Shown here: one piece after another, positions 46,472 through 55,291 of the stretch
Numbering within the stretch: position 1 is the stretch's first letter
Layout: each line of letters begins with the position of its first letter
From: VRUE01 sp963805475
Lineage (GTDB): Bacteria; Actinomycetota; Thermoleophilia; Solirubrobacterales; 70-9
Direction: 5' to 3'
Assembly (NCBI GenBank): GCA_963805475.1
Contig: CAWDUO010000002.1
Coordinates: 186,001 to 250,000, forward strand
Length of the DNA: 64,000 nucleotides
Notes under the pieces: generated by a model
The model's database searches: none
What the model was told of the DNA's origin: nothing
Seen by the model: the letters and a program-made list of their open reading frames with translations, nothing else
Made by a program: the position numbers and the translations under genes

Positions 46472-47017
46472 TCAGACCGGCTGCGGCGCGTCCGGGCTCG
46501 GCGGTGCGCCGGCGCCGTAGTCCTCGCCGGAGCCGATCGGGCGTTCCTCCTCGACGTGCCAGTCCTGGCTGAAGCCGTAGAAGCAGGCGACGACGAGGAC
46601 GATCTGCACCAGCAGCATGACGATGACCAGCAGGCCGACCGCCGAGGAGGGGATCAGCCCTTCGTCGAAGCCGGCCTTGTCGCGGGCGAACCAGCTGTCG
46701 GCGCCGACCGCGCAGAAGATCGCGAGGATCGTCGAGAGCGAGGCGGCGACGGGCAGGATGCCGCGACTCCAGCGCCCGGCGACGAGGTAGGCGAAGAGGG
46801 CGTAGAGGAGGGCGAAGATCATGCAGACGGTGCCCATCGCGCCGCCGCCGTTGAGCAGGGAGAAGCCGGCGATCGTGATGATGCCGGCGATCACGGCCGT
46901 TGCCAGCATCAGCAGCGCGACCACGACCTTGGTCGCGACGACCTCCGGCTTTTCCCGGTTCGGGTGCCAGACTTCGTAGCCCGGCCTGACCTCTCCTACA
47001 GCCACGCCGACGATCAT
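46472..47017 (-). CDS. Multi-pass membrane protein of unknown function
   Basis: About 181 residues from ATG 47017. A soluble N-terminus (GYEVWHPNREKPEVVATK) precedes four or five membrane helices (VALLMLATAVIAGIITIAGF; MIFALLYALFAYLVAG; LPVAASLSTILAIFCAVGA; GLLVIVMLLVQIVLVVACFY). It ends in an acidic, Pro-rich cytoplasmic tail. No family is recognised. It lies between two tRNA-Leu genes on the opposite strand. Confidence 0.65.
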   Translation of the reverse strand: MIVGVAVGEVRPGYEVWHPNREKPEVVATKVVVALLMLATAVIAGIITIAGFSLLNGGGAMGTVCMIFALLYALFAYLVAGRWSRGILPVAASLSTILAIFCAVGADSWFARDKAGFDEGLIPSSAVGLLVIVMLLVQIVLVVACFYGFSQDWHVEEERPIGSGEDYGAGAPPSPDAPQPV

Positions 47018-47098
47018 AGAATCTAGAAGCGACGCCGCGCCGTTGGCCCGCGCGTTAAGCCTCAATGGCGAGCTCGCGCATCTACAATCGGCGCGCAC

Positions 47099-47183
47099 GC
47101 GGGCGTGGCGGAACTTGGTAGACGCGCCAGTTTTAGGGGCTGGTGCTCGAAAGCCCGTGGGGGTTCGAGTCCCTCCGCCCGCA
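47099..47183 (+). tRNA. tRNA-Leu (TAG)
   Basis: Acceptor GCGGGCG pairs with CGCCCGC, discriminator A. The anticodon stem CCAGT/GCTGG encloses loop TTTAGGG, anticodon TAG. A class II variable arm and the TTCGAGT T-loop are present. Confidence 0.92.
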
Positions 47184-47201
47184 TAGAATCGCCGTCTCCC
47201 C

Positions 47202-47273
47202 GGGGGAGTGAGTTAACGGCTATGCGCACGGTCTCCAAAACCGTGAATCCGGGTTCGAATCCCGGCTCCCCCG
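47202..47273 (+). tRNA. tRNA-Trp (CCA)
   Basis: Acceptor GGGGGAG pairs with CTCCCCC, discriminator G as expected for Trp. Anticodon loop CTCCAAA gives anticodon CCA. It lies 18 bases after tRNA-Leu(TAG), so they may share a transcript. Confidence 0.9.
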
Positions 47274-47297
47274 CTCTGAGGAGCCGTCTTCGGGAGA

Positions 47298-47368
47298 AGC
47301 GGCGGACGGGAATCGAACCCGCGTCATCAGCTTGGAAGGCTGAGGCTCTACCGTTGAGCTACCGCCGC
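47298..47368 (-). tRNA. tRNA-Gly (TCC)
   Basis: On the minus strand, acceptor GCGGCGG pairs with CCGCCGC, discriminator T. The anticodon loop CTTCCAA gives anticodon TCC, and the T-loop is TTCGATT. Confidence 0.93.
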
Positions 47369-47445
47369 GTGCGCGAGCCGCCTCCCGCGTGCGACCCGCG
47401 GCGCCTCGACAGTTTGCCGGAATCCGTCAGAATGGGGAGCAGCCA

Positions 47446-47519
47446 CGGGGAGTGGCGCAGTCTGGTAGCGCACTCGGCTGGGGGCCGAGCGGTCGCAGGT
47501 TCAAATCCTGTCTCCCCGA
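47446..47519 (+). tRNA. tRNA-Pro (GGG)
   Basis: Acceptor CGGGGAG pairs with CTCCCCG, discriminator A. The anticodon stem CTCGG/CCGAG encloses CTGGGGG, anticodon GGG. A vapBC module lies directly downstream, as is common beside tRNA genes. Confidence 0.93.
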
Positions 47520-47555
47520 TTCATCAGGTCCGGCTTGGGTTCCAGTTCCACCGGA

Positions 47556-47927
47556 TCAGTATGGGGCTTCAAGGCCCTCGAACATCGGGAAGTGCTTGAC
47601 GTTGCGGGTGGCGAGGCCGGCGTCGAGGTCTTCGGCGGTAGCCGCGATTGCCAGGTCGGCGACGCCGACGCCGGGATGGCTGCGGCGCCAGCGTCGGCCA
47701 AGCTCGCCGGCGCGACGCGCGACCGTCTCGCTGACCGGCGCCCAGGCGATCAGATCGAACAAGCGGTCGGCTGCTCGGCGCTCCGCGGATCGCAGGCCCT
47801 GGATGATCTCGATCCGGGTGATCTCTGAACACGTCGGACGGCTGTCGAGACTGACGAGGTATCCCGCCGCGGCGTCTGAACCACGTAGATGGTCGATCAG
47901 GACGCTGGTGTCGAGGACGATGCTCAA
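47556..47927 (-). CDS. vapC: VapC-like PIN-domain ribonuclease toxin
   Basis: A 123-residue PIN protein. IVLDTSVLIDHLRG has the first active-site Asp, SEITRIEIIQGL the Glu, and VGVADLAIAATA the later Asp; TRNVKHFPMFEGL is the typical C-terminal strand. VapC toxins cleave RNA, often tRNA, and are held inactive by their antitoxin. It starts with a TTG overlapping the antitoxin stop (TTGA). All catalytic positions are present, so it is likely functional. Confidence 0.85.
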   Translation of the reverse strand: MSIVLDTSVLIDHLRGSDAAAGYLVSLDSRPTCSEITRIEIIQGLRSAERRAADRLFDLIAWAPVSETVARRAGELGRRWRRSHPGVGVADLAIAATAEDLDAGLATRNVKHFPMFEGLEAPY

Positions 47928-48196
47928 CTCTCGAGCCGCGACAGCCGCTCGGCGTCGGCCCGGCGAACGTCCTCGACGTATTCGGCGCCCTCGTCGAGGT
48001 AGGGGGCGCGCCCGGCGCTCGCGTCGACCGCCGTCCTCCACTGCTCGCGCCACCTGGCCGCGTCCTGGTCCTCCTGCTCGAGGTAGACGTTGACCGCGCG
48101 GCGGATGACCGTCGAACGGGAAGTGCGTTCCGCGGCGGCCCGCGCGTCGAGGCGGGCCGTCTGACCCTCGTCGAGATAGATCTGTGTGCGGTTCAC
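47924..48196 (-). CDS. Ribbon-helix-helix antitoxin (VapB-like)
   Basis: A 90-residue protein from GTG 48196. The N-terminal RTQIYLDEGQTARLDARAAA and SRSTVIRRAVNVYLEQ form a CopG-type ribbon-helix-helix DNA-binding domain. The acidic C-terminal half (RWREQWRTAVDASAG and beyond) would wrap the VapC toxin. It overlaps vapC by four bases. A perfect palindrome abuts its start, consistent with self-repression. Confidence 0.82.
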   Translation of the reverse strand: MNRTQIYLDEGQTARLDARAAAERTSRSTVIRRAVNVYLEQEDQDAARWREQWRTAVDASAGRAPYLDEGAEYVEDVRRADAERLSRLES

Positions 48197-48214
48197 GATG
48201 TATAAACATACATC
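48197..48214. promoter_or_regulatory. vapBC operator palindrome
   Basis: GATGTAT (48197-48203), AAAC, ATACATC (48208-48214) is a perfect seven-base inverted repeat ending one base before the antitoxin GTG. It is strikingly AT-rich for this genome and has the size expected for two RHH dimers. The position over the start implies a very short leader or leaderless mRNA. Confidence 0.65.
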
Positions 48215-48251
48215 ACTCGTCGACGCCAAGCTGCCGGCCCGATCGGAGAGG

Positions 48252-48620
48252 TCAGTCGCCGGGGCTGTCCTCCACCAGCACCGTGTCCTCGTGGGAGTAG
48301 GGGGGAGAGCAGGCGCAGATGACGACCAGGTCGGTGTCGCCGGTGTTCTCCAGGCGGTGGGGCTCGCCCGGCGGGATCAGGGCGCAGTCGCCCGGCGCCA
48401 GGTCGCGCTCCTCCTCGCCGACCCGCAGGCGGCCGCGGCCGGCGGTGACCAGGTAGAGCTCCTCCGAGGCGCGGTGGTAGTGGGCGACCGTGGCGCCGCC
48501 GGGGAGGACCGTCGCCTCGGCGAGGCTCTGGTTCTGCGCCGGCGAGTCGGGCCCCATCCACTCGCGGATCGTCGAGCCGTCCTTGGTGACGTAGGGCTCC
48601 AGGTCTTCGTGCCGCGACAT
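48252..48620 (-). CDS. Cupin-domain protein
   Basis: A 122-residue single-domain cupin. ATVAHYHRASEELYLVTAGR matches cupin motif 1 (HxH...E), and LAPGDCALIPPGEPHRLEN matches motif 2 (G-D-x-x-x-I-P-P-G-x-x-H). These His/Glu residues usually bind one metal ion. The substrate is unknown; many are sugar isomerases, dioxygenases or sensors. It ends about 40 bases after the operator of vapBC. Confidence 0.8.
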   Translation of the reverse strand: MSRHEDLEPYVTKDGSTIREWMGPDSPAQNQSLAEATVLPGGATVAHYHRASEELYLVTAGRGRLRVGEEERDLAPGDCALIPPGEPHRLENTGDTDLVVICACSPPYSHEDTVLVEDSPGD

Positions 48621-48693
48621 CCGCACGCCGCAACCGTAACCGGCGGCGGCCAAAGGCGGCGCAGCGGAACGAGGCCGGCGCTAGGGTCTCTGC

Positions 48694-49620
48694 GTGGCCG
48701 CCAGCTTCGAAGCGCACGAGGTCGATCTGCACGGCCACCGTGCGATCTACCGGGTCGCCGGCAGCGGCCCGACGGTCGTCCTGATCCACGGGATGGTCAA
48801 CTCCTCGCGCCACTGGGAGGCGGTCGCGGGGCGGCTCGCCGACTCCTACCGGGTGGTCGCGCCCGACCTGATCGGCCACGGCGACTCGGCGACGCCGCGC
48901 GGCGACTACTCGCTCGGCGCCCACGCGGCCAGCATCCGCGACCTGCTGACGACGATCGGGGTCGAGCGGGCGACGATCGTCGGCCACTCGCTCGGCGGCG
49001 GCGTCGCGATGCAGTTCTTCTACCAGTTCCCCCAGCGCACCGAGCGCCTCGTCCTGATCTCCAGCGGCGGCCTCGGCCACGACGTCAGCCCGCTGCTGCG
49101 CGGCGCCGCGCTGCCCGGCGCCTCGCCGCTGCTGCGCCTCGCCGCGCACCGCCGCCTGGTCGACGCGATCGACGCCGCCGGCGGCAGGCTGCGCGCCCGC
49201 GGCAGCGCCAGGGGCGTCTACCTGGAGGCGGTGGCGCGGGCGCTGCGGCCGCTCCAGGAGCCAGGCTCGCGGCGCGCCTTCCTGCAGACGCTGCGCGCGG
49301 TGATCGACGTCCACGGCCAGCACGTCAGCGCCACCGACCGGCTCTACCTGCTGGGCGACATGGCGACGCTGATCGTCTGGGGCGAGCGCGACCGCACGAT
49401 CCCGATCCGGCACGGCCGCGCCGCCCACGAGGCGATCCCGCACTGCCGCTTCGAGACCCTGCCGCGGGCGGCCCACTTCCCCCACCTGGAAGACCCCGAG
49501 GGCCTGGCGGCCGTCCTCGCCGACTTCATGGCGACGACCGCGCCGGTGCGGATCGAGGACTCCGAGTGGGCCGCGGTGATCGCCCAGCAGGCCAAGCGCC
49601 GCCTGCGCGCCGTCGCCTGA
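48694..49620 (+). CDS. Alpha/beta hydrolase
   Basis: A 308-residue hydrolase with a GTG start. It shows VVLIHGMVNSSRHWEAV (oxyanion HG), IVGHSLGGGVAMQ (nucleophile Ser), VWGERDRTIPI (Asp) and AAHFPHLEDP (His). This is the lipase/haloperoxidase-like branch acting on esters or similar bonds. It is followed 60 bases later by an RDD-family membrane protein. No substrate can be inferred. Confidence 0.82.
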   Translation: MAASFEAHEVDLHGHRAIYRVAGSGPTVVLIHGMVNSSRHWEAVAGRLADSYRVVAPDLIGHGDSATPRGDYSLGAHAASIRDLLTTIGVERATIVGHSLGGGVAMQFFYQFPQRTERLVLISSGGLGHDVSPLLRGAALPGASPLLRLAAHRRLVDAIDAAGGRLRARGSARGVYLEAVARALRPLQEPGSRRAFLQTLRAVIDVHGQHVSATDRLYLLGDMATLIVWGERDRTIPIRHGRAAHEAIPHCRFETLPRAAHFPHLEDPEGLAAVLADFMATTAPVRIEDSEWAAVIAQQAKRRLRAVA

Positions 49621-49679
49621 GGGCGCCCTGGCGCTGCTCGCGGCGCTCGAACCGGCCCAGGGGTCTTATACTCGCCGCG

Positions 49680-50714
49680 ATGGCTGACGGCCCGGACCCG
49701 CAGGCGCAACCGCTCTCGGTGCGCCTGCTCGGCGCCGGCGTGCGCGGCGCGCGCTCGGTCGGCAGGGCGACCGGGATCGACCGCGCGGTCGAGTCGGCCG
49801 CCGAGGAGGCGATGGTCGCCGCGGTCGAAAGCGAGGCGGTCGAGCGCGCCCTCTCGCGCGTGCTCGACGGGCCGCTGGTCGAAGACGCGGTGCACGGGGC
49901 GCTGGAAAGCGAGGCGGTCAAGCGGGCGCTGATCGACGCGCTCGACAGCGAGATGGTCGACGAGGTCTGGCGGCGGATGCTGGCCAGCGAGGAGACGCAG
50001 CGACTGGTCGAGCGGATCGCCGAGGCGCCGGAGATCCGCGCCGCGATCAGCGCCCAGAGCGTCGGCTTCATCACCGACATCGGCCACACGATCGGCAACA
50101 CGACCCGGCGCGCCGACGGCGTCGTCGAGAACGGCGCCCGCCGCGCGACCTTCCGCCGCCGCCGCAGCGCGCCGACCGAGCGCGCCGGCGCGCTCACCCG
50201 CCTGCTCGCCTTCGGCCTCGACCTGCTGATCGTCAACCTCGCCTTCTCCGGGATGGCGGCGATCGTCGCCCTGATCGCGTCCTTCTTCTCCGGCACCGGC
50301 AACGGCCTCTCCGCCCCGGCGCTGGCGTTCGGCAGCGTCGTCTGGATCGGCCTCGCCGCCCTCTACATGGTCGTCTTCTGGTCGCTGGCCAGCCAGACCC
50401 CCGGAATGCGCTTCTTCGGCCTGCGCCTCGGCACCGAGAGCCGCGGCCTGGCGCCGCGCAGGTCGCTGCGGCGCCTCGCCGGCCTCTTCCTCGCCGCGAT
50501 CCCCTTCGGCCTCGGCTTCCTCGGCATCCTCTTCGACGAGCGGCGGCGCGGCTGGCAGGACCGGCTCAGCGGCGTCGACGTCCTCTATGAGGACAACGAG
50601 CCGGCCGCGGCGCCGTGGTCGACGCTGGAGCAGCCGGCGCCGGCGGCCGTGACCGCTTCCGGAACGACGAAGGCCCCGGGAGCCCGGGGCCTTCGTCCTC
50701 ACGTATCCGGGTAG
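49680..50714 (+). CDS. RDD-family membrane protein with a helical repeat N-terminus
   Basis: A 344-residue protein. The first 150 residues contain repeated amphipathic units of the type VESEAVERAL, LESEAVKRAL and LDSEMVDEVW, suggesting tandem helical repeats. The C-terminal RDD domain has AGALTRLLAFGLDLLIVNLA and SQTPGMRFFGLRL with three or four membrane helices. RDD proteins are poorly understood; some are transporters. The last ~15 codons lie within a perfect terminator hairpin, so the C-terminal tail is probably incidental. Confidence 0.75.
   Translation: MADGPDPQAQPLSVRLLGAGVRGARSVGRATGIDRAVESAAEEAMVAAVESEAVERALSRVLDGPLVEDAVHGALESEAVKRALIDALDSEMVDEVWRRMLASEETQRLVERIAEAPEIRAAISAQSVGFITDIGHTIGNTTRRADGVVENGARRATFRRRRSAPTERAGALTRLLAFGLDLLIVNLAFSGMAAIVALIASFFSGTGNGLSAPALAFGSVVWIGLAALYMVVFWSLASQTPGMRFFGLRLGTESRGLAPRRSLRRLAGLFLAAIPFGLGFLGILFDERRRGWQDRLSGVDVLYEDNEPAAAPWSTLEQPAPAAVTASGTTKAPGARGLRPHVSG
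50667..50696. terminator. Bidirectional hairpin terminator
   Basis: ACGAAGGCCCCGGG (50667-50680) and CCCGGGGCCTTCGT (50683-50696) are perfect 14-base complements. The stem overlaps the last codons of the RDD gene and precedes the converging DUF7144-like gene, so it can stop transcription from both sides. Confidence 0.8.
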
Positions 50715-50738
50715 CCGCCGCGCGGCCGACCCGCCGGG

Positions 50739-51125
50739 TCAGGGGACCGGGTTGCCTTCCGGGCCCTCGGCCAGCTTGTAGACGATGATGATCGCGAGGG
50801 CGAAGATCGCCAGCGACCAGAACGGGTAGGCGGGGATCGAGAGCAGAGCGCCGATCGCGTTCAGCGAGGCGATGAAGATGCCGAACCAGCGGCCGAATTC
50901 GCCCCCGGAGAAGAGCGAGAAGGCCGCGATCAGCTCGAGCACCCCGAGGATCAGCATCACCCAGCCCCAGGTGTGCAGGCCGCTGATGATGTATGTGGCG
51001 TTCGCGGTGAAGAACTTGGAATCGCCGATCGCGGCGATGCCGTAGACGATGTTGAGCACGCCGGCGACCAGGAGCAGCACGCCGGCGAAGACCCACCAGC
51101 CGCTGACGAATCCCTCTTCGTTCAT
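50739..51125 (-). CDS. DUF7144-like four-helix membrane protein
   Basis: A 128-residue protein starting MNEEGFVSGWWVFAGVLLLV after an AAAGGG site; an upstream in-frame ATG is less well placed. Four membrane helices are visible, with a GWWVFAGV opening and an SGLHTWGWVMLILGVLEL segment, which I associate with the DUF7144 family common in actinobacteria. Function is unknown. Confidence 0.7.
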   Translation of the reverse strand: MNEEGFVSGWWVFAGVLLLVAGVLNIVYGIAAIGDSKFFTANATYIISGLHTWGWVMLILGVLELIAAFSLFSGGEFGRWFGIFIASLNAIGALLSIPAYPFWSLAIFALAIIIVYKLAEGPEGNPVP

Positions 51126-51259
51126 GAGCAACCCTTTCGTTCGGGAGGAGGAGGTAGGACAGGGAGAATCTAAGAGCAGCTTCGGACCGGTTCAAGTGTT
51201 TCCTGCAACAAATGATCGCCGGGATCGATCTCTCGCGCAAGGCCTCTCCGTCTGTCACC

Positions 51260-52027
51260 ATGCCGCCTGTGAGTCGCGCTATGGGACCTTCGGCGCGATT
51301 CGCGCTGCTTGCTCTGATCGCCCTGACGTCGTTGCTCTTCTTCGCCGCCCCAGGAGCCGCCAGCATCCGCGTTCCCGACACCACCGAAGTCGGCGTCCGC
51401 ACCAACGGCAGGATCTTCGGCGTCGACCCGGTCAGCGGGCCCTATTCCTGCTCGGGCACGGCGCTCAACACGCCCAGCCACTCGATCGTCCTCACCGCCG
51501 GGCACTGCGCGATCGAACACCGCAGCGAGGGACGGGATCTCTCCTTCGTCCCCGCCTACGACCACGGCAAGCGGCCGTTCGGCACCTTCAAGGTCGTCGG
51601 GATCTACGTGATGCCCCAGTGGCGGAACGGCGAAAACCCGGACTTCGACGTCGCCGCGCTGAGGGTCGCGCCGAACGCGCTCGGCAAGCTCACCGACGTC
51701 GTCGGCGGGCGCGACTACGCGATCTCGAAATCGCGCACCTCGGCCTTCCAGATCTTCGGCTACCCGGCGGCGCGCGCCGGCGGCGAAGAGCTGCGCGCCT
51801 GCCGCGCCCACGGCCTCGGCGCCGACGTGCTCACCGACCGCTTCCTCGGCCCGCCGACGATGCCCGCCTCCTGCGACATGGCGGCCGGCTCCAGCGGCGG
51901 CGCCTGGCTGTTCGACGGCGAATACGTCAGCGGCGTCACCAGCTACAGCTACCAGGGCCGGCCCACGCAGCTCTTCTCGCCCTACTTCGGGCCCGAAGTC
52001 GGCAGCTTCCTGCGCAAGCTGCCATGA
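51260..52027 (+). CDS. Secreted trypsin-like serine protease
   Basis: About 255 residues from ATG 51260 (51281 is also possible), with a signal peptide (FALLALIALTSLLFFAAPGAA). The catalytic triad is visible: His in VLTAGHCAIE, Asp in NPDFDVAAL, Ser in MAAGSSGGAWLF. CSGTALN precedes the His as in V8/trypsin-like enzymes. A related secreted protease is encoded at 61192-62082 with the same PYFG/S...G-R-L ending. It is followed eight bases later by a dehalogenase-like gene. Confidence 0.85.
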   Translation: MPPVSRAMGPSARFALLALIALTSLLFFAAPGAASIRVPDTTEVGVRTNGRIFGVDPVSGPYSCSGTALNTPSHSIVLTAGHCAIEHRSEGRDLSFVPAYDHGKRPFGTFKVVGIYVMPQWRNGENPDFDVAALRVAPNALGKLTDVVGGRDYAISKSRTSAFQIFGYPAARAGGEELRACRAHGLGADVLTDRFLGPPTMPASCDMAAGSSGGAWLFDGEYVSGVTSYSYQGRPTQLFSPYFGPEVGSFLRKLP

Positions 52028-52034
52028 TCGCCGC

Positions 52035-52914
52035 GTGAGCCCCGTCGACGCGGTCCGCACGCCGGAGGAGAGCCTCGAGAGCCTGCCCGAATTTCCCTTC
52101 GAGTCGCGCTACGTAGAGCTCGACGGGCTGCGCCTCGCCCACCTCGACGAGGGGGAGGGGCGCCCGGTCGTCTTCTTCCACGGCGCGCCGACCTGGTCGT
52201 TCCTCTGGCGCAAGGTGATCCCGCCGGTGCGCGACGCCGGATATCGCTGCATCGCCCCCGACTTCGCCGGCTTCGGCCGCTCCGACAAGCCCACCGACGT
52301 CGAGTGGTACACCTACGACCGCCACGTCGAGCTGATGGCGCGGCTGCTCGAGCAGCTCGACGTGCGCGACGCGACCGCCGTGGTCCACGACTGGGGCGGG
52401 CTGATCGGGCTGCGGCTGGCGGTCGAGCACCCGGAGCGCTTCTCGCGCCTGGTGATCATGGACACCGGTCCGTCGACGGGTCATCAGCAGATGAGCGATA
52501 GCTGGCTCGACATTCCGCGACTTCGTACAGCGCACCGAGGACCTGCCGGTCGGCTTCCTCGTGCGCGGCGGCTGCAAGAACGATCCCGGCGACGAGGTGA
52601 TCGCCGCCTACGACGCGCCGTATCCCGAGCCCGAGTCGAAGGCCGGGGCGCGAGCCTTCCCGCTGATCGTGCCGACCGAGCCCGACGCGCCCGGCGCGGC
52701 CGAGGGGCAACGTGTGGCCGACGCGCTGCGCACCGACGACCGTCCGACGCTGATCCTCTGGGCCGACTCCGACCCGGTGCTGCCGTTCTCGGTCGGCGAA
52801 CGGCTCTCCGAGCGGCTGAACTACCCCGCCCCGCGCCCGATCGAGAACGCGGGGCACTTCCTCCAGGAGGACGCTGGGGAGGAGATCGGCCGGATAATCG
52901 CCGACTGGCTGTAG
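52035..52914 (+). CDS. Haloalkane dehalogenase-like alpha/beta hydrolase (one frameshift)
   Basis: About 292 residues with a GTG start. VVFFHGAPTWSFLWRKVIPP and CIAPDFAGFGRSDKP are typical of haloalkane dehalogenases, and the nucleophile is Asp in AVVHDWGGLIG, not Ser. The catalytic His lies in IENAGHFLQED. Near 52514 one extra base breaks the frame between SDSWLD and FRDFVQRTEDLPVGF; removing it restores the cap domain. Asp nucleophiles also occur in epoxide hydrolases, so halide release is probable but not certain. Confidence 0.8.
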
Positions 52915-52923
52915 GCGGGACGC

Positions 52924-54033
52924 TCAGCGGAGCGAGGCGGAGAGCCGCTCGACGACCGCGCGCAGCTCCTCGTGCGGGCGGTCGATCAGCAGGCGCTCGC
53001 GGCGCGGCGGGCCGTCGTCCTCCAGCCAGGTGACCGTGCCGGGCCAGTAGGAGTTCGGCGGCGTGCCGGGGTGGTGGAAGGCGGTGGCGAAGACCCAGCT
53101 GCCGGTGTTGTGCAGGCTGCCGCCGCCGCGCAGGGGCCAGGGCGCCTCGTCCTCGCCTGGGCCGCCGCGGTGGGTGTGGCCGGTGATCACGTGGCCGGCG
53201 TCGACCCCCAGCCGCGCCGCCAGCTCGGTCGCGGCGGCGACGCCGCTGGCGGAGATCGCGCCGGATGAGAGGTCGGCGTCGAACTCGGCGTGGAGCAGGC
53301 GGTTGACGCCCCAGACGCCGGCGGGGATCGCGGCGCGCACGGCGGCGCGGCGGATGCGGGCGCGGCGGCCGCCGTTGCGGCGCGCGGAGAGCGCCCGCCA
53401 GGCGCGCTCCGACGGTCGCGCCTTGCCCCAGACCGAGCCGCCCTGGGCGAGGCCGTAGGTGAACCCGTAGACGGGCTGCAGGACGTGCTCGTAGTCGGCG
53501 GGCTCGGGGTCGGCGGGGAGGGGGCGCAGGGCGCGCATCGTCGCCGCCGCGGCGACGCACTCCATGCGCGGCAGGGTCATGTGGCAGTCCATGTAGTGGC
53601 CGTGGGTGGCGTAGACGTCCTCGCGCAGCCAGAGGCCGGGGTAGGCGAGCTGCAGCTCGGACCCGCCCAGCCAGGCGGCGATCCGCTCCAGCGGCTCGTC
53701 GTCGAGCGGCGCGCGGTGCTCGAGGCCGAGCGGTGCGCCGTCGAGGCCGAGCCGCTCGAGCAGCGGCTCGGCCAGGCGGTGGTCGTGGTTGCCGGGGACG
53801 AAGATCGTCGGGCGCCCGGCCATCGCCTCTCCCAGCTCCTCGAAGAAGGGCCGGGCGCTCTCCAGCGCCGCCGCCAGCGGCAGTTCGCGCAGCTCGACCA
53901 CGTCGCCGAGCAGGACGAGGCGGTCGGCGCCGGCCAGCCGGTCGAGCAGCACGCGGCGGATCGCGGCGTCGCGCAGCAGGTCCTCGCCGAAAGCGTTGCC
54001 GAGGTGCAGGTCGGAGACGATCGCGGTGCGCAC
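52924..54033 (-). CDS. Calcineurin-like metallophosphoesterase
   Basis: A 369-residue protein with a GTG start. All metal motifs are present: TAIVSDLHLGNAF, LVLLGDVVE, FVPGNHDHRL, YATHGHYMDCH and VITGHTHRGG. A central ~120-residue insertion (from LPRMECVAAAATM to the Arg-rich RRARIRRAAVR) may bind lipid or nucleic acid. The overall shape recalls UDP-2,3-diacylglucosamine hydrolase-like phosphoesterases. The substrate is unknown. Confidence 0.82.
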   Translation of the reverse strand: MRTAIVSDLHLGNAFGEDLLRDAAIRRVLLDRLAGADRLVLLGDVVELRELPLAAALESARPFFEELGEAMAGRPTIFVPGNHDHRLAEPLLERLGLDGAPLGLEHRAPLDDEPLERIAAWLGGSELQLAYPGLWLREDVYATHGHYMDCHMTLPRMECVAAAATMRALRPLPADPEPADYEHVLQPVYGFTYGLAQGGSVWGKARPSERAWRALSARRNGGRRARIRRAAVRAAIPAGVWGVNRLLHAEFDADLSSGAISASGVAAATELAARLGVDAGHVITGHTHRGGPGEDEAPWPLRGGGSLHNTGSWVFATAFHHPGTPPNSYWPGTVTWLEDDGPPRRERLLIDRPHEELRAVVERLSASLR

Positions 54034-54069
54034 CGGGGCAACTTAGCTGGCTGGCTAACCTGTCCCGGG

Positions 54070-54981
54070 ATGAGCGGGCTCAGCGAGGAGCGCCTTGCGC
54101 CCGCCAACGGGATCGAGATCGCCTATCAGGAGATCGGCGACCCGGGCGGCGAGCCGCTGCTGCTGATCATGGGCCTGGCGACGCAGATGCTGGCCTGGGA
54201 CGAGCGCTTCTGCGCGCTGCTGGCAGAGCGCGGCTTCCGCGTCGTGCGCTTCGACAACCGCGACATCGGCCACTCGACCAAGATCGAGGAGGCCGGCGTG
54301 CCGGGTCGGGCGGACATGCTGCTGGGCCGCCGCCGCGGCGCCGCCTACACGCTGTCCGACATGGCCGCGGACACGCTCGGCCTGATGGACCGCCTGCAGA
54401 TCGAGTCGGCGCACCTGGTCGGCGCCTCGATGGGCGGCATGATCGCCCAGACGGTGGCGATCCAGGCGCCCGCGCGGGTGCGCTCGCTGGTCTCGATCAT
54501 GTCGAACACCGGCAACCGCTGGCTCGGGTTCCCGAGCTGGAAGGCGCTGGGGACGCTGCTCGACCGTCCCGGCCCGGGCCGCGAGGCGGCGATCGAGGCG
54601 ACCGTGAGGACCTTCCGCACGATCGGCTCGCCCGGCTACCCGCCCGACGAGGCGCGCGTGCGCGAGCTGGCCGGCGCCTCCTACGACCGCTCCCACAGCC
54701 GCGCCGGCATCGCCCGCCAGCTGCACGCGATCACCGCCTCGGGCGACCGCACCGCGGCGCTGGAAAGGCTGCGCCTGCCGGCCGCCGTCCTGCACGGCGG
54801 CAGCGACCCGCTGATCCGCCCGATCGCCGGCCGCGCCACGGCGAGGGCGATCCGCGACTCCCGCCTGCGCATCTTCCCCGGCATGGGCCACGACCTCCCC
54901 CGCGAGCTCTGGCCCGACTTCATCGAGGAGATAGCCGCCACCGCTCAACGAGCCGGATCCCAGAGCCCCGTCAACGCTTAG
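54070..54981 (+). CDS. Alpha/beta hydrolase
   Basis: A 303-residue protein. LLLIMGLATQMLAWDERFCA is the oxyanion region, VRFDNRDIGHSTK the characteristic DNRD-G-S turn of the proline-iminopeptidase/aclacinomycin-methylesterase-like group, VGASMGGMIAQ the nucleophile elbow, LHGGSDPLIRP the Asp and GMGHDLPREL the His. It is divergent from the phosphoesterase gene with 36 bases between. Ester or thioester hydrolysis is likely. Confidence 0.82.
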   Translation: MSGLSEERLAPANGIEIAYQEIGDPGGEPLLLIMGLATQMLAWDERFCALLAERGFRVVRFDNRDIGHSTKIEEAGVPGRADMLLGRRRGAAYTLSDMAADTLGLMDRLQIESAHLVGASMGGMIAQTVAIQAPARVRSLVSIMSNTGNRWLGFPSWKALGTLLDRPGPGREAAIEATVRTFRTIGSPGYPPDEARVRELAGASYDRSHSRAGIARQLHAITASGDRTAALERLRLPAAVLHGGSDPLIRPIAGRATARAIRDSRLRIFPGMGHDLPRELWPDFIEEIAATAQRAGSQSPVNA

Positions 54982-55038
54982 GCCCGACGAACTCGTCGAC
55001 AGATACGGTGCCTGCGCGTTACGTAAGCGTCCGAATGA

Positions 55039-55123
55039 TGCGGCTGAGAGGACTCGAACCTCCACGGGGTTGCCCCCACGAGCACCTGAAGCTCGCGCGT
55101 CTACCAGATTCCGCCACAGCCGC
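55039..55123 (-). tRNA. tRNA-Leu (CAG)
   Basis: On the minus strand acceptor GCGGCTG pairs with CAGCCGC, discriminator A. The anticodon stem CGAGC/GCTCG encloses TTCAGGT, anticodon CAG. A long variable arm confirms class II. Confidence 0.93.
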
Positions 55124-55218
55124 GAGGCGGTGAAATCTACAGGTTCGGCGCGGGTCTCCGAGCAGCGCGGCGCGGCCGCCGACACCCGTGGCCCGACTCG
55201 CTAAAATGCCGCCCCCGC

Positions 55219-55291
55219 GCCGCTATCGTCTAGGGGACTAGGACGCCGGATTCTCAGTCCGGAAACCGGGGTTCGAATCCCCGTAGCGGTA
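55219..55291 (+). tRNA. tRNA-Glu (CTC)
   Basis: Acceptor GCCGCTA pairs with TAGCGGT (one G-U), discriminator A. The anticodon stem CCGGA/TCCGG encloses TTCTCAG, anticodon CTC. It is divergent from tRNA-Leu(CAG), with 95 bases between the two. Confidence 0.92.
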
